DNA of 64,000 bases from Zunongwangia endophytica (GTDB lineage: Bacteria; Bacteroidota; Bacteroidia; Flavobacteriales; Flavobacteriaceae), in assembly GCF_030409505.1 (NCBI RefSeq), contig NZ_JAUFPZ010000002.1, positions 3,479,501-3,543,500 of the forward strand, given 5' to 3'. Under the pieces are notes generated by a model that saw only the letters and a program-made list of their open reading frames with translations, was not told where the DNA came from and made no database searches. The translations under genes were made by a program, and so were the position numbers. This document shows positions 32,789 through 43,205 of this stretch, in pieces (the first letter of the stretch is position 1; each line of letters opens with the position of its first letter).

Positions 32789-35656
32789 ATGGCTGAAGCA
32801 AAAACAATGCGATTAAATAAAGTATTACGTGAATTCAATATTTCGCTAGACCGGGCTGTGGAGTTTTTAAACTCTAAGGGTCACGATATTGAAGCACGTC
32901 CTACTGCTAAAATCTCTCAGGAGACTTATCAAGTTCTTTTTGATGCGTTTCAGACAGATAAAAGCAAAAAAGTAGCTTCCAAAGAGGTAAGTGAAGAGCG
33001 AAAAAAGGAGAAAGAGGAGTTACGTCTGAGTCGTGAGCGCGAGCTGGAAGAGAAAAGAAAAGAGCAGGAAAAACTCGATCAGGCAAAACTGAAAGAGGAA
33101 CAAGAGCGCAAGAAGCAGGAAGAGCAAGAAGCGATTTCCTCTAGAACTAAACTTTCTGGTCTTAAACCGGTAGGTAAGATCGATCTAGATCAGCCACAGG
33201 GAGATAAGAAGAAGGAAGAGCCTCAAAAGGAAGAATCCGCTAAGGAGGAGCCTAAGAAGGAAGAGCCTAAAAAAGAAGAACCAAAGAAAGAGGAAAAGGA
33301 AGAGCAAAATCAGCAGGACAAGCCAGCCCAAGAGCCAGCTGATCAAAAGCCTAAGCCTAAGCCAAAATCTGAGGATTCTAAGGATCAAAAAGAAGCTGCC
33401 CCTAAAAAAGAAGAGCCTAAACAGGAAACTACAAAAGAAGAAGCCGAAGAGAAATCTGAAGCTTCTGAAGGAGAAGGTGATAATCGTATAAAAACCAACT
33501 ATACAAAATTAAACGGTCCTAATTTTACTGGTCAGAAGATTGATCTTTCTAAGTTTAAAAAGCCTGTAAAGAAGAAAGACGATAAAAAAGCAGCGGCTAA
33601 CGACGATAAGAAAGGTAATCGTAAGAAACGTCGTCGCAGAATTAGCAAAGACGTTAAAGGTGGTCCTAACCAAGGCGGTGGTGCTAGTAACAATCGCAAT
33701 AAAGGGCGTAATGTAAAGCAGCGTAGTAAGCCAGTTACTAAAGCGGAGCCTAGTGATGAAGAAGTGCAAAAACAAGTGCGCGAAACACTAGAGAAACTTC
33801 AGGGTAAATCTAGTAAAGGTAAAGGTGCTAAGTATCGTAGAGATAAAAGGGATCAACACCGTCAGCGTTCAGAAGAAGATCTTGCACAACAAGAAACGGA
33901 TTCTAAAGTGCTTAAAGTTACAGAATTTGTTACGGTAAGTGAAGTGGCTACAATGATGGATGTTTCTGTAACAAAAGTGATTTCAGCTTGTATGTCTCTT
34001 GGTATGATGGTAACCATGAACCAGAGACTTGATGCTGAAACTTTATCTATCGTTGCAGACGAATTTGGTTACGAAGTAGATTTTGTAACTGCAGATGTAG
34101 AAGAAACTGTAGAAGTTGTAGAGGATGCTCCAGAAGATTTAGTAGAAAGAGCTCCAATCGTAACTGTAATGGGACATGTTGATCACGGTAAAACATCACT
34201 TCTGGATTATGTTCGTAAAGAAAATGTAATTGCAGGAGAGAGCGGTGGTATTACTCAGCATATTGGTGCTTATGGTGTAGAATTAGAAGGAGGTCAAAAA
34301 ATAGCTTTCCTTGATACACCTGGTCACGAGGCTTTTACTGCGATGCGTGCTCGTGGTGCACAGGTAACCGATATCGCGATAATTGTGATTGCTGCAGATG
34401 ATGATGTGATGCCGCAAACTAAAGAAGCAATATCTCACGCTCAGGCAGCAGGAGTTCCGATTATATTTGCAATTAATAAATCAGACCTTCCAACTGCGAA
34501 TCCAGAGAAAATTAAAGAGAAATTAGCTTCAATGAATCTTCTAGTAGAAGATTGGGGAGGTAAAGTTCAATCGCATGATATTTCAGCTAAAACAGGATTG
34601 GGTGTTAAGGAATTACTTGAAAAAGTACTTCTTGAAGCAGAGATTCTTGAGCTAAAAGCGAATCCAAATAAAGTGGCTAATGGTACTGTTGTAGAGGCAT
34701 TCTTAGACCGAGGTCGTGGTTATGTGGCTACGATACTTGTACAGGCCGGTACACTAAAAATCGGAGATTATGTGTTAGCAGGTCGCCATAGTGGTAAGAT
34801 AAAAGCAATGCATGATGAGCGTGGTCACGAGATTAAAGAAGCTGGGCCATCAACTCCTGTTTCAATTTTAGGATTGGATGGAGCTCCACAAGCAGGGGAT
34901 AAGTTTAAGGTGATGGTAGATGAGCGTGAAGCTAAAGATATCGCATCTAAACGAACTCAATTGCAACGTGAGCAAAATGTGAGAACGCAACGTCATATTA
35001 CATTAGATGAAATTGGTCGTCGTATAGCTCTTGGAGAATTTAAAGAACTTAACATTATCCTGAAAGGTGATGTGGATGGATCTGTGGAAGCTTTAACAGA
35101 TAGTTTCCAGAAGTTATCTACTGAAGAGATACAGGTAAACATTATACATAAAGGAGTAGGAGCAATTACTGAAAGTGATGTGTTGTTAGCTTCAGCTTCA
35201 GATGCCATTATAATCGGATTTAACGTGAGACCTGCTGGTAACGCCAGACAGATAGCCGATAAGGAAGAAATCGACATCAGAACATATTCTATTATCTATG
35301 ATGCTATCAACGATCTTAAAGATGCCATGGAAGGTATGCTTTCTCCTGAATTGAAGGAAGAGATCACTGGTACTGCTGAAATAAGAGAAACCTTCAAAAT
35401 CTCCAAAATCGGTACAATCGCTGGTTGTATGGTTACCTCAGGCAAAATATACAGAAGCGCAGGTATTCGATTAATTAGAGATGGTGTTGTGATTTATACC
35501 GGAGAGCTTTCTTCACTTAAGCGTTTTAAAGACGACGTGAAAGAAGTAGCTAAAGGGTATGACTGTGGTATGCAGGTTAAAAACTATAATGATATTAGAG
35601 AAGGCGACGTTATCGAAGCCTTTAGAGAAGTAGAGGTTAAGAAAACCTTGAAATAA
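32789..35656 (+). CDS. infB: Translation initiation factor IF-2
   Basis: 955 residues. N-terminal IF2 helix ([21 protein letters not shown]), then a long charged linker of about 330 residues rich in Lys, Glu and Pro. The second IF2_N segment ([16 protein letters not shown]) follows. The G domain has GHVDHGKT at 462-469, [15 protein letters not shown] and NKSD. C-terminal barrel and fMet-tRNA-binding domains end with [10 protein letters not shown]. It brings initiator tRNA to the 30S subunit. Last gene of the operon, followed by a strong terminator. Confidence 0.97.
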   Translation: MAEAKTMRLNKVLREFNISLDRAVEFLNSKGHDIEARPTAKISQETYQVLFDAFQTDKSKKVASKEVSEERKKEKEELRLSRERELEEKRKEQEKLDQAKLKEEQERKKQEEQEAISSRTKLSGLKPVGKIDLDQPQGDKKKEEPQKEESAKEEPKKEEPKKEEPKKEEKEEQNQQDKPAQEPADQKPKPKPKSEDSKDQKEAAPKKEEPKQETTKEEAEEKSEASEGEGDNRIKTNYTKLNGPNFTGQKIDLSKFKKPVKKKDDKKAAANDDKKGNRKKRRRRISKDVKGGPNQGGGASNNRNKGRNVKQRSKPVTKAEPSDEEVQKQVRETLEKLQGKSSKGKGAKYRRDKRDQHRQRSEEDLAQQETDSKVLKVTEFVTVSEVATMMDVSVTKVISACMSLGMMVTMNQRLDAETLSIVADEFGYEVDFVTADVEETVEVVEDAPEDLVERAPIVTVMGHVDHGKTSLLDYVRKENVIAGESGGITQHIGAYGVELEGGQKIAFLDTPGHEAFTAMRARGAQVTDIAIIVIAADDDVMPQTKEAISHAQAAGVPIIFAINKSDLPTANPEKIKEKLASMNLLVEDWGGKVQSHDISAKTGLGVKELLEKVLLEAEILELKANPNKVANGTVVEAFLDRGRGYVATILVQAGTLKIGDYVLAGRHSGKIKAMHDERGHEIKEAGPSTPVSILGLDGAPQAGDKFKVMVDEREAKDIASKRTQLQREQNVRTQRHITLDEIGRRIALGEFKELNIILKGDVDGSVEALTDSFQKLSTEEIQVNIIHKGVGAITESDVLLASASDAIIIGFNVRPAGNARQIADKEEIDIRTYSIIYDAINDLKDAMEGMLSPELKEEITGTAEIRETFKISKIGTIAGCMVTSGKIYRSAGIRLIRDGVVIYTGELSSLKRFKDDVKEVAKGYDCGMQVKNYNDIREGDVIEAFREVEVKKTLK
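33205..33309 (+). repeat. Low-complexity KEEP-type repeat in infB
   Basis: Tandem copies of the unit KKEEP or KEEPK fall at about residues 139-173 of IF-2, encoded by slightly varied AAG/AAA-GAA-GAG-CCT codons. It is a disordered linker and likely variable in length between strains. Confidence 0.75.
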
Positions 35657-35685
35657 ATGTGCGCCTTAGGGCGATCATGAAGAAT

Positions 35686-35717
35686 AAAAAAAGGCCGCAA
35701 TTTGCGGCCTTTTTTTT
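35686..35717. terminator. Bidirectional intrinsic terminator after infB
   Basis: A-run (35686-35692), GGCCGC, AATTT loop region, GCGGCC (35704-35709), T-run (35710-35717). It serves infB on the plus strand and the SPOR-domain gene on the minus strand. Confidence 0.9.
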
Positions 35718-35739
35718 ATACTCAACAAATTTGGTTGAT

Positions 35740-36129
35740 CTACTTTCTTTTAGGTTTTGGAATAAAAGCTGAAGGATAAGTCTCTTTTAAAATTAAAAGC
35801 GCTCTATCGGCCTCTAATCGGTTTCTAAAGTTTCCTACCCAAACTTTATAATTTGGTTCTTCATATTTGATTCTGGCACTGTAATCATAAAGTGCTTCAT
35901 AGCTTTTTATTTCTTCACTTGCAGCTTTAGAATTACCGCTAAAGACCTGAATGGCAAATCGATCACCTATTTTATAAGATTTTTGAAGATCGGTTTTAGT
36001 ATCTATTAAGTTACTAACTATTGCATCTTCTGAAATGTTAATCTTTCCTGAATTTTCCTGGCAAATAGCTATTCCTGAAAAACTAAGGAATAGGCCTAAG
36101 GAGATATTTTGTATGCTTAAAATATTCAT
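35740..36129 (-). CDS. Small SPOR-domain protein
   Basis: 129 residues. A signal peptide ends around AICQ. The C-terminal SPOR-like domain (about 55-120) reads FAIQVFSGNSKAASEEIKS then YKVWVGNFRNRLEADRALLI, the family pattern for denuded-glycan binding, and ends PKPKRK. Probably periplasmic, binding septal peptidoglycan. A single-gene unit with its own -7 box, divergent from the actA operon. Confidence 0.82.
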   Translation of the reverse strand: MNILSIQNISLGLFLSFSGIAICQENSGKINISEDAIVSNLIDTKTDLQKSYKIGDRFAIQVFSGNSKAASEEIKSYEALYDYSARIKYEEPNYKVWVGNFRNRLEADRALLILKETYPSAFIPKPKRK

Positions 36130-36146
36130 AGCTATGATTTTATGGA

Positions 36147-36154
36147 CAAATGTA
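36147..36154 (-). promoter_or_regulatory. -7 box for the SPOR gene (TACATTTG)
   Basis: Minus-strand TACATTTG matches TAnnTTTG exactly, 18 bases before the start codon at 36129. Confidence 0.55.
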
Positions 36155-36252
36155 AAACTTAATAACTAAGATTCTAGGCATTTTATTATTTAGAACTAGT
36201 ATAAATTACCGATTAACACTTCTGTAACATTCCCAAAATCGAACTTAAGTAT

Positions 36253-36260
36253 TACTTTTG
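36253..36260 (+). promoter_or_regulatory. Candidate -7 box of the actA-coxA respiratory operon (TACTTTTG)
   Basis: TACTTTTG matches TAnnTTTG. It would give a leader of about 87 bases before actA at 36354. No good -33 box is visible. Confidence 0.45.
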
Positions 36261-36353
36261 TGCCTGAATTTAATGGTGCGATTCTGAGTTTTTACGTACA
36301 GATTTTAATCTTAAAAACCGTACCAAAGTTTAGACGTTAATTCAACTTGTAAT

Positions 36354-37703
36354 ATGAAAAAGGTGAAATACCGCCACTCAACTTCGCGACTACTCTTAAT
36401 TGTAGCGTTTTTTCTTTCGTTCTCTGCAACGGGGTTTTCTCAGGATTCTACAGATGTCGAGGCTGGAGAGCCGCAGACAGCTGCAGGAAAAGATGATGCA
36501 TCTGCCTCAGCAGAATTAGGAGATCCAGCCGCTGGTAAAGGTTTGTTTAATTCTTTATGTGCAGCTTGTCACAAACCGTACTCTGCGAGTATTGGTCCTG
36601 CGTTGCATGGAGTTACACTTAGGCATGACAAAGATTGGCTTTATGCATGGATTAAAAACAATGCAGAGCTAAGAGCTTCTGGTGATGCAGATGCGGAAGC
36701 TATCTATCAAGAATACAATGGAACTGCAATGCCAGTATTTCCTCAATTATCTAATGAAGATATTGATAATATACTTGCATATGTAGAGCAGCCGCAAAAA
36801 GAATCTGCTCCGGCAGCTGCTGGTGGTGCAGGGGCTGAAGGTCAGGAAGGATCCGGTGGAGGTGTTTCCGTGAATATCATAATGGGTATTTTGATCTTCG
36901 TTTTAATCATGCTGTTAGTCGTTTTATTCTTGGTGAATAAAACTCTTAATAATTTTGCTGCAGCTAGTGGAGTATCACTACCTAAAAAACCAACAAGAAA
37001 GCCAATTTGGCAATCTTTTGTAGAAAATCAATTTTTAGTGTTGGTTTTCTCTATAGTTGTTCTTCTAGGGGTTGGTTATTTTGCTTACGGATTTTTGATG
37101 CAAGTTGGAGTTGATCAAGGTTATCAGCCAATACAGCCAATTCATTATTCACATAGAATTCATGCAGGAGACAACGGAATAGAATGTAAGTATTGTCACT
37201 CTTCAGCAAGAGTTTCAAAATCTTCGGGAATTCCATCGTTGAATGTTTGTATGAATTGTCATAAAGCGATTTCTGAAGTTGCACCTGAAACTGCTACTGA
37301 AGATCATTCTAAAGAATTCTATGACGGTGAGATTGCAAAATTATACGATGCTGTAGGGTGGGATCCTGCAACTAGAACATACTCGGGAGAAGAGAAGCCA
37401 GTAAAATGGGTTAGAATTCATAATCTTCCAGATTTCGTTTATTTCAACCACTCGCAACACGTTACCGTAGCGGGAGTACAATGTCAGCACTGTCATGGTC
37501 CTATTCAGGAAATGGAAGTTGTACATCAGGAAGCTCCTCTTACTATGGGGTGGTGTATAAACTGTCACCGTGAAACTAGTGTGCAGATGGAAGGAAACGA
37601 ATATTATGAGAAAATCCACGAAGAGCTTTCTAAGAAATATGGTGTAGAAGAGCTTACGATAGCAGAAATGGGTGGTCTTGAATGTGGTAAATGCCACTAT
37701 TAA
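36354..37703 (+). CDS. actA: Alternative complex III subunit A, multiheme cytochrome c (with N-terminal monoheme domain)
   Basis: 449 residues with a signal peptide. Six CxxCH heme-binding motifs are seen: CAACH 69-73, CKYCH 278-282, CMNCH 299-303, CQHCH 377-381, CINCH 401-405 and CGKCH 444-448. The first sits in a separate cytochrome c domain (55-130). Two membrane helices follow at about 170-192 and 218-240, then the five-heme ActA-type domain. The complex oxidises menaquinol and passes electrons to cytochrome c or oxidase. It starts the act operon and is followed 47 bases later by actB. Confidence 0.92.
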   Translation: MKKVKYRHSTSRLLLIVAFFLSFSATGFSQDSTDVEAGEPQTAAGKDDASASAELGDPAAGKGLFNSLCAACHKPYSASIGPALHGVTLRHDKDWLYAWIKNNAELRASGDADAEAIYQEYNGTAMPVFPQLSNEDIDNILAYVEQPQKESAPAAAGGAGAEGQEGSGGGVSVNIIMGILIFVLIMLLVVLFLVNKTLNNFAAASGVSLPKKPTRKPIWQSFVENQFLVLVFSIVVLLGVGYFAYGFLMQVGVDQGYQPIQPIHYSHRIHAGDNGIECKYCHSSARVSKSSGIPSLNVCMNCHKAISEVAPETATEDHSKEFYDGEIAKLYDAVGWDPATRTYSGEEKPVKWVRIHNLPDFVYFNHSQHVTVAGVQCQHCHGPIQEMEVVHQEAPLTMGWCINCHRETSVQMEGNEYYEKIHEELSKKYGVEELTIAEMGGLECGKCHY

Positions 37704-37750
37704 TAACTGCGATAGCAGATATAAATTAAGAAGTAAATATCTAGATATAT

Positions 37751-40700
37751 ATGTCATCAAACAAAAAATACTGGAAAAGTGTTGAAGAGCTAAAAGGTAG
37801 CTCTGTTGTTGAGACGCTAAAACAAAAAGAATTTGCAGAAGAGATTCCTGTTGAGGATTTTCTTGGAGATGAAGAATCTTTAAGTAATTCAAAAACTTCT
37901 AGAAGGGATTTTCTTAAGTATGTAGGGTTTAGTACTGCTGCTGCTTCTCTCGCTGCCTGTGAAGGTCCGGTTGTAAAATCGATTCCTTACGTGGTGCAGC
38001 CAGAACGAATCGTTCCTGGAGTGGCTAATTATTACGCTTCTACAATTGCAAATGGTTTTGATTTTCAAAGTGTTTTGGTTAAGACCAGAGAGGGAAGACC
38101 AATTAAGATTGAGAATAATGATCTTGCAAAAGTAAAAGCTGCCGGTGGTGCTCGTGTTCATGCTTCAGTTCTTTCTTTATATGATAAGAAAAGAGTAAAG
38201 CGACCAATGATAGATGGTAAGAATGTATCTTGGGAACAGTTTGACCGCGAAATGGGTGCTGCGCTAAATGCAGTTTCAGGTGATGTTGTTTTACTTACCC
38301 AAACATTTGCTAGTCCTACTACAACTAAACTTATTCAGGAATTTAGTGCGAAGTATCCTAATGTAAAGCATATTACTTATGATGCTATTTCAGAAGATGC
38401 TGCGCTTTCTGCGTTTGAGTCTAGGTACGGGAGAAGAGCTTTGCCTAACTACGATTTTAGTGAAGCCGAAGCTATAGTTTCTATCGGAGCTGATTTTCTA
38501 GGAGACTGGCAAGGTGGTGGATATGACATAAGCTATGCTAAAAGTCGTATTCCTAAGAACGGTAAAATGTCCAGACACGTTCAGTTTGAGTCAAATCTTA
38601 CTTTAGCAGGTGCTAAAGCAGATAAACGTGTTATGGCTAAACCATCAGAGCAAAAAGCTATATTAGCTGCGCTTTATGGATATATAGTTGGAGGAAGTTC
38701 TACAAGTGATCTTTCTTCTAAAATTGATGATGCTGTTGTGAAAGCTGCAAGTCAATTAAGAAATGCAGGTAGTAAAGGTGTGGTAGTTTCTGGTATTCCA
38801 GATGCAGATGCACAAGCGCTTGTCTTATCGATTAACGAGGCTTTAGGTAGTTCTATTATGGATACCTATAATGCACGTTTAACTCGTCAGGGAAATACAG
38901 CGCAGGTTACCGAGCTTATTAAGGATATGAATTCTGGTAGTGTTGGAGCACTAATGGTTGTGGGAACTAATCCTGCCTATAGTCTTCCTGATGCATCAGA
39001 GTTTATTGAAGGTATAAAAAATATAGATTTAACTGTTTCCTTTACCATGAAGGAAGATGAAACAGCTAAACTATGTAAATATATTGCTGCAACTCCTCAT
39101 TATCTTGAAAGTTGGGGAGATATTCAATTTACTGATAATCAATTCAGTTTAATGCAGCCAACTATTAGACCTTTATTTGATACTCGTCAATTTCAGGAGT
39201 GTCTATTAAAATGGTCCGGTAATAGTCAATCTTATCACGATTATATTAAGGAAACTTGGTCTGGTAGTTTATCAGGAGGATGGAATCAGGCATTACACGA
39301 TGGTGTCTTCGAAGGTGCTAGTCCTGTTAGTTTACCAGTTTCTGAAGGTTTTGCGCCATCTAATAACGATTCTTCGTCTCTAAGAAAAGTGAGTGCATCT
39401 TCTAAGGAAGGTAGCGATTTAGAGCTTACGCTTTATACTAAAGTTTCTATGGGAGATGGAGAACAAGCTAACAACCCTTGGTTACAAGAACTTCCGGATC
39501 CTATTACAAGAACAACTTGGGATAATTATCTGATGATCTCTAAAGCAGATGCAGATAAGTTAGATTTGGAAAATGAAATTGTTTCCAACGGAGCTTTGAA
39601 CGGAAATTACGTAAATATTAGTGTTGGTGATACAACATTAAAAAATGTTCCGGTAATAGTTCAACCAGGTCAGGCTAAAGGGTCAGTTGCCTTAGCATTA
39701 GGATATGGGAAGAAAGAGGGAATGCAAAAGGAAATGCAAGTAGGTGTGAATGCCTATCCTTTGTATAAGAATTTTAGCTCCTTCCAGAATGTATCTATTA
39801 CTAAAGCTGCGGGAACTCATGAGTTTGCAAGTGTTCAGATGCAAAGTACACTAGCTGGTCGTGATGATATTGTTAAGGAAACTAGTTTATCCGTACTTAC
39901 GACGAAATCTAAGCATGAATGGAATAGTGTTCCTGAAGTAGATTATAATCATCAGGAAATTCCAGTTAGTGATCAGAAAGCTGATATCTGGAATTCTTTT
40001 GATAGATCTATCGGTCATCATTTCAACTTATCTATAGATTTAAATGCGTGTACTGGATGTGGTGCTTGTGTTATTGCATGTCACTCTGAAAATAACGTTC
40101 CAGTTGTTGGTAAAGATGAAGTAAGAAAGTTTAGAGATATGCACTGGTTAAGAATAGATAGATACTATTCTGCTGGAGATACTTTCGAAGAAGAGCAAGA
40201 GAAATTACAAAACCTTCCGGCTTTTGAAACTTATGATACTATTGAGGATCCATCTTACGATAATCCACAGGTAGCATTTCAGCCGGTGATGTGTCAGCAT
40301 TGTAACCATGCTCCTTGTGAAACAGTTTGTCCAGTAGCGGCGACTTCACATGGTAGACAGGGTCAAAATCAAATGATTTATAACAGATGTGTAGGTACAA
40401 GATATTGTGCTAACAACTGTCCTTATAAAGTACGTAGATTTAACTGGTTTAATTACGCTCAGAATGAGGAATTTGATTATCATATGAATAACGATCTTGG
40501 TCGTATGGTATTAAATCCAGATGTTGTTGTGCGTTCTCGTGGAGTAATGGAGAAATGTTCTATGTGTATTCAAATGACACAAAAAACAATTCTTGATGCG
40601 AAACGTGAGGGTAGAGAAATTAAAGATGGTGAATTCCGTACAGCTTGTTCAGCAGCCTGTGATACTGGTGCGATTCAGTTTGGAGATGTAAATGATAAAG

Positions 40701-40816
40701 AATCGAAAGTTTCTAAATTGCAAGAGGATGATAGAACTTATCATTTACTTGAAAGTATCGGTACGAAGCCAAACGTAATGTATCAGGCTAAAATCACTAA
40801 TACTGCTGAAGCATAA
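37751..40816 (+). CDS. actB: Alternative complex III subunit B, molybdopterin-like and iron-sulfur protein
   Basis: 1021 residues. An N-terminal Tat-like signal SRRDFLKYVGFSTAA starts near residue 50, with a following cysteine (Cys70 in AACEGP). A large molybdopterin-oxidoreductase-like part (about 70-740) follows; in ActB proteins this part is known to lack the cofactor. An NrfC-like ferredoxin domain begins at Cys767 with cysteine clusters CTGCGACVIAC, CQHCNHAPCETVCP, CVGTRYCANNCP, CSMC and CSAAC, enough for four Fe-S centres. Periplasmic electron-transfer subunit. Confidence 0.94.
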   Translation: MSSNKKYWKSVEELKGSSVVETLKQKEFAEEIPVEDFLGDEESLSNSKTSRRDFLKYVGFSTAAASLAACEGPVVKSIPYVVQPERIVPGVANYYASTIANGFDFQSVLVKTREGRPIKIENNDLAKVKAAGGARVHASVLSLYDKKRVKRPMIDGKNVSWEQFDREMGAALNAVSGDVVLLTQTFASPTTTKLIQEFSAKYPNVKHITYDAISEDAALSAFESRYGRRALPNYDFSEAEAIVSIGADFLGDWQGGGYDISYAKSRIPKNGKMSRHVQFESNLTLAGAKADKRVMAKPSEQKAILAALYGYIVGGSSTSDLSSKIDDAVVKAASQLRNAGSKGVVVSGIPDADAQALVLSINEALGSSIMDTYNARLTRQGNTAQVTELIKDMNSGSVGALMVVGTNPAYSLPDASEFIEGIKNIDLTVSFTMKEDETAKLCKYIAATPHYLESWGDIQFTDNQFSLMQPTIRPLFDTRQFQECLLKWSGNSQSYHDYIKETWSGSLSGGWNQALHDGVFEGASPVSLPVSEGFAPSNNDSSSLRKVSASSKEGSDLELTLYTKVSMGDGEQANNPWLQELPDPITRTTWDNYLMISKADADKLDLENEIVSNGALNGNYVNISVGDTTLKNVPVIVQPGQAKGSVALALGYGKKEGMQKEMQVGVNAYPLYKNFSSFQNVSITKAAGTHEFASVQMQSTLAGRDDIVKETSLSVLTTKSKHEWNSVPEVDYNHQEIPVSDQKADIWNSFDRSIGHHFNLSIDLNACTGCGACVIACHSENNVPVVGKDEVRKFRDMHWLRIDRYYSAGDTFEEEQEKLQNLPAFETYDTIEDPSYDNPQVAFQPVMCQHCNHAPCETVCPVAATSHGRQGQNQMIYNRCVGTRYCANNCPYKVRRFNWFNYAQNEEFDYHMNNDLGRMVLNPDVVVRSRGVMEKCSMCIQMTQKTILDAKREGREIKDGEFRTACSAACDTGAIQFGDVNDKESKVSKLQEDDRTYHLLESIGTKPNVMYQAKITNTAEA

Positions 40817-40849
40817 TAATTAAGTAATAAGAATCAATTTTTAAGAAAT

Positions 40850-42667
40850 ATGTCGTCACATTACGAAGCACCTATAAGAGAACCTCTGGTTACCGGAGAG
40901 AAGACTTATCACGATATAAGTGTTGAAGTAGGAGCGCCTGTACTTGGGAGAGCAAATAAATCTTGGTACATAGTATTTACAATTGCCTTAATTGCATTTT
41001 TGTGGGGATTAGGTTGTATAATCTATACTGTTTCTACAGGAATCGGAGTATGGGGATTGAACAAGACCATTGGATGGGCTTGGGATATTACTAACTTCGT
41101 TTGGTGGGTAGGTATTGGGCATGCCGGAACTTTAATTTCTGCTGTACTGTTACTATTCCGTCAAAAGTGGAGAATGGCAGTAAACCGTTCTGCGGAAGCA
41201 ATGACCATTTTTGCGGTGGTTCAGGCAGGTTTATTCCCAATTATACACATGGGTCGTCCCTGGTTAGCATATTGGGTACTTCCTATTCCTAACCAATTTG
41301 GATCTTTATGGGTGAACTTTAATTCACCTTTGTTATGGGATGTATTTGCGATATCAACTTATCTTTCAGTTTCACTGGTTTTCTGGTGGACTGGTTTGCT
41401 ACCTGATTTTGCAATGCTTCGTGATAGAACTACAAACGACTTTCAGAAGAAAATATATGGAATATTAAGTTTTGGATGGAGTGGACGTGTAAAGGACTGG
41501 CAACGATTCGAAGAAGTATCTTTGGTGTTAGCTGGTTTAGCAACTCCGTTAGTACTTTCTGTACACACCATTGTATCTTTTGACTTTGCTACTTCGGTAG
41601 TTCCAGGATGGCACAGTACTATTTTCCCTCCTTATTTTGTGGCAGGGGCGATATTTTCAGGTTTCGCAATGGTACAAACCTTATTGATTATTATGAGGAA
41701 AGTAGTAAATCTTCAGGATTATATTACTGTTCTTCATATTGAATATATGAACAAAGTTATCTTGCTTACTGGAGGTATTGTTTCCGTAGCGTATATAACT
41801 GAATTTTTTATTGGATGGTATTCAGGTACTAGTTACGAGAACTATACCTACTTATCTTTTGGTGCTGCAACAGGACCTTATGCTTGGGCATTTTGGGCAT
41901 TAATTATTTGTAACTTTATAGTGCCCCTAACTTTATGGTTTAAAAAACTAAGAAGAAATATTCTTTGGACTTTTATTGTAGCTCTTGTTATTAATATTGG
42001 AATGTGGTTTGAGCGTTTTGATATTATTGTGATCGACTTAAGTAAAGGTAGAACGCCATCGTCTTGGGCGATGTTCTCTCCTACATTTGTTGATATTGGA
42101 GTTTTTATCGGTACAATTGGATTCTTCTTTGTCTTGTTTCTTTTATATGCCAGAACATTTCCTGTAATTGCTCAGGCAGAAGTAAAAACTATCTTGAAAT
42201 CTTCAGGAGAGTATTATAAAAACCTTAGAGCAAAACATGGAGATTATGTAGATCATCACAAGAAAGTAGATCCAATGTCAAAAGAGCCTGCAGCTAATAG
42301 TGATGATGGTAAAAAGAACTTTTTTGGTGAAGCAGATGATCAGGATATTGAATATACGCACGAGGCAACAGTTAATGCTAATGCGTTAGGACTTACAGAG
42401 GCTCAGAGAAATCGCCTTGATGCGATGTTAAGCCGAATTGGAACTTACAATCCTGAATCGCAAAAGGCTGATAATTTACAAAAGCTTGATGGTGTTGGGC
42501 CATTGTTGGAACAACGTCTACATCAAGTAGGAATATACAAATATGGCCAGGTGGCTAATTTGACGAACGAAGATTATATATTGCTTGATGAAGTTTTAGA
42601 AAGCTTCCCTATTGCTAGTAATCGTGGTGATTGGAATAGTCAGGCAACGGAATTAAAAAATAAATAA
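40850..42667 (+). CDS. actC: Alternative complex III subunit C, NrfD-like quinol-binding membrane protein, with HhH extension
   Basis: 605 residues. About ten membrane helices occur in the first 440 residues with NrfD/PsrC-family motifs (VWWVGIGHAGTLISAVLLL, PWLAYWVLPIPNQ, VHTIVSFDFATSVVPGWH). It is the main quinol-oxidising subunit. After the last helix a soluble tail of about 150 residues follows. Its end (about 540-605) is a helix-hairpin-helix-type domain: LQKLDGVGPLLEQRLHQVGI then YKYGQVANLTNEDYILLDEV. That extension is not part of the NrfD fold and its role is unknown. Confidence 0.93.
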   Translation: MSSHYEAPIREPLVTGEKTYHDISVEVGAPVLGRANKSWYIVFTIALIAFLWGLGCIIYTVSTGIGVWGLNKTIGWAWDITNFVWWVGIGHAGTLISAVLLLFRQKWRMAVNRSAEAMTIFAVVQAGLFPIIHMGRPWLAYWVLPIPNQFGSLWVNFNSPLLWDVFAISTYLSVSLVFWWTGLLPDFAMLRDRTTNDFQKKIYGILSFGWSGRVKDWQRFEEVSLVLAGLATPLVLSVHTIVSFDFATSVVPGWHSTIFPPYFVAGAIFSGFAMVQTLLIIMRKVVNLQDYITVLHIEYMNKVILLTGGIVSVAYITEFFIGWYSGTSYENYTYLSFGAATGPYAWAFWALIICNFIVPLTLWFKKLRRNILWTFIVALVINIGMWFERFDIIVIDLSKGRTPSSWAMFSPTFVDIGVFIGTIGFFFVLFLLYARTFPVIAQAEVKTILKSSGEYYKNLRAKHGDYVDHHKKVDPMSKEPAANSDDGKKNFFGEADDQDIEYTHEATVNANALGLTEAQRNRLDAMLSRIGTYNPESQKADNLQKLDGVGPLLEQRLHQVGIYKYGQVANLTNEDYILLDEVLESFPIASNRGDWNSQATELKNK

Positions 42668-42672
42668 TCAAG

Positions 42673-43200
42673 ATGGCATCACAGACAATACACGCTATTT
42701 ACAATGATGATGATCTGCTTTTACAAGCTGTAAAGCAGGTTCGTGAAGCGCGCTATCATATTGGTGAAATATACACTCCTTTTCCTGTTCATGGTTTGGA
42801 TAAGGCAGTGGGTGAAGCGCCTACCAGATTAGCGATAACTTCTTTTCTTTACGGTATTACAGGACTATCCGTAGCCATTTTGATGATGAATTTTATGATG
42901 GTTCAGGATTGGCCTCAAGATATTGGAGGAAAGCCTAGTTTTTCGTTTATTACAAACATGCCATCATTTGTGCCAATTATGTTTGAGTTGACTGTATTTT
43001 TCGCAGCTCACTTAATGGTAATCACTTTTTATATGAGAAGTAGATTGGCACCTTTTAAAAAGGCTGAAAATCCAGATCCAAGAACAACAGACGATATGTT
43101 CTTAATGGAGATCGATGCAACGAATCACAATGTAGACGACCTTACTAAGTTTTTATACGATACGGGAGCTGCAGAAATTAAATTAATTGATAATAAATAG
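42673..43200 (+). CDS. actD: Alternative complex III subunit D (DUF3341)
   Basis: 175 residues. N-terminal cytoplasmic part (IHAIYNDDDLLLQAVKQVRE, YTPFPVHGLDKA), then two membrane helices (FLYGITGLSVAILMMNFMM and FVPIMFELTVFFAAHLMVI). This is the typical ActD plan. It starts five bases after actC and ends five bases before actE. Confidence 0.92.
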   Translation: MASQTIHAIYNDDDLLLQAVKQVREARYHIGEIYTPFPVHGLDKAVGEAPTRLAITSFLYGITGLSVAILMMNFMMVQDWPQDIGGKPSFSFITNMPSFVPIMFELTVFFAAHLMVITFYMRSRLAPFKKAENPDPRTTDDMFLMEIDATNHNVDDLTKFLYDTGAAEIKLIDNK

Positions 43201-43205
43201 ACCAG

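Noticed and set aside
33205..33309. Possible tandem DNA repeat or CRISPR-like array
   Set aside because: The units are contiguous coding KEEP repeats within infB with no spacers.
33185..33775. Leu- and Phe-rich minus-strand frames that look like membrane proteins
   Set aside because: They are the complement of the Lys/Glu-rich IF-2 linker; low-complexity antisense.
37341..37892. A 183-codon minus-strand frame opposite actA and actB
   Set aside because: It lies wholly antisense to strongly supported cytochrome and molybdopterin genes and has no recognisable domain or promoter; a shadow frame.
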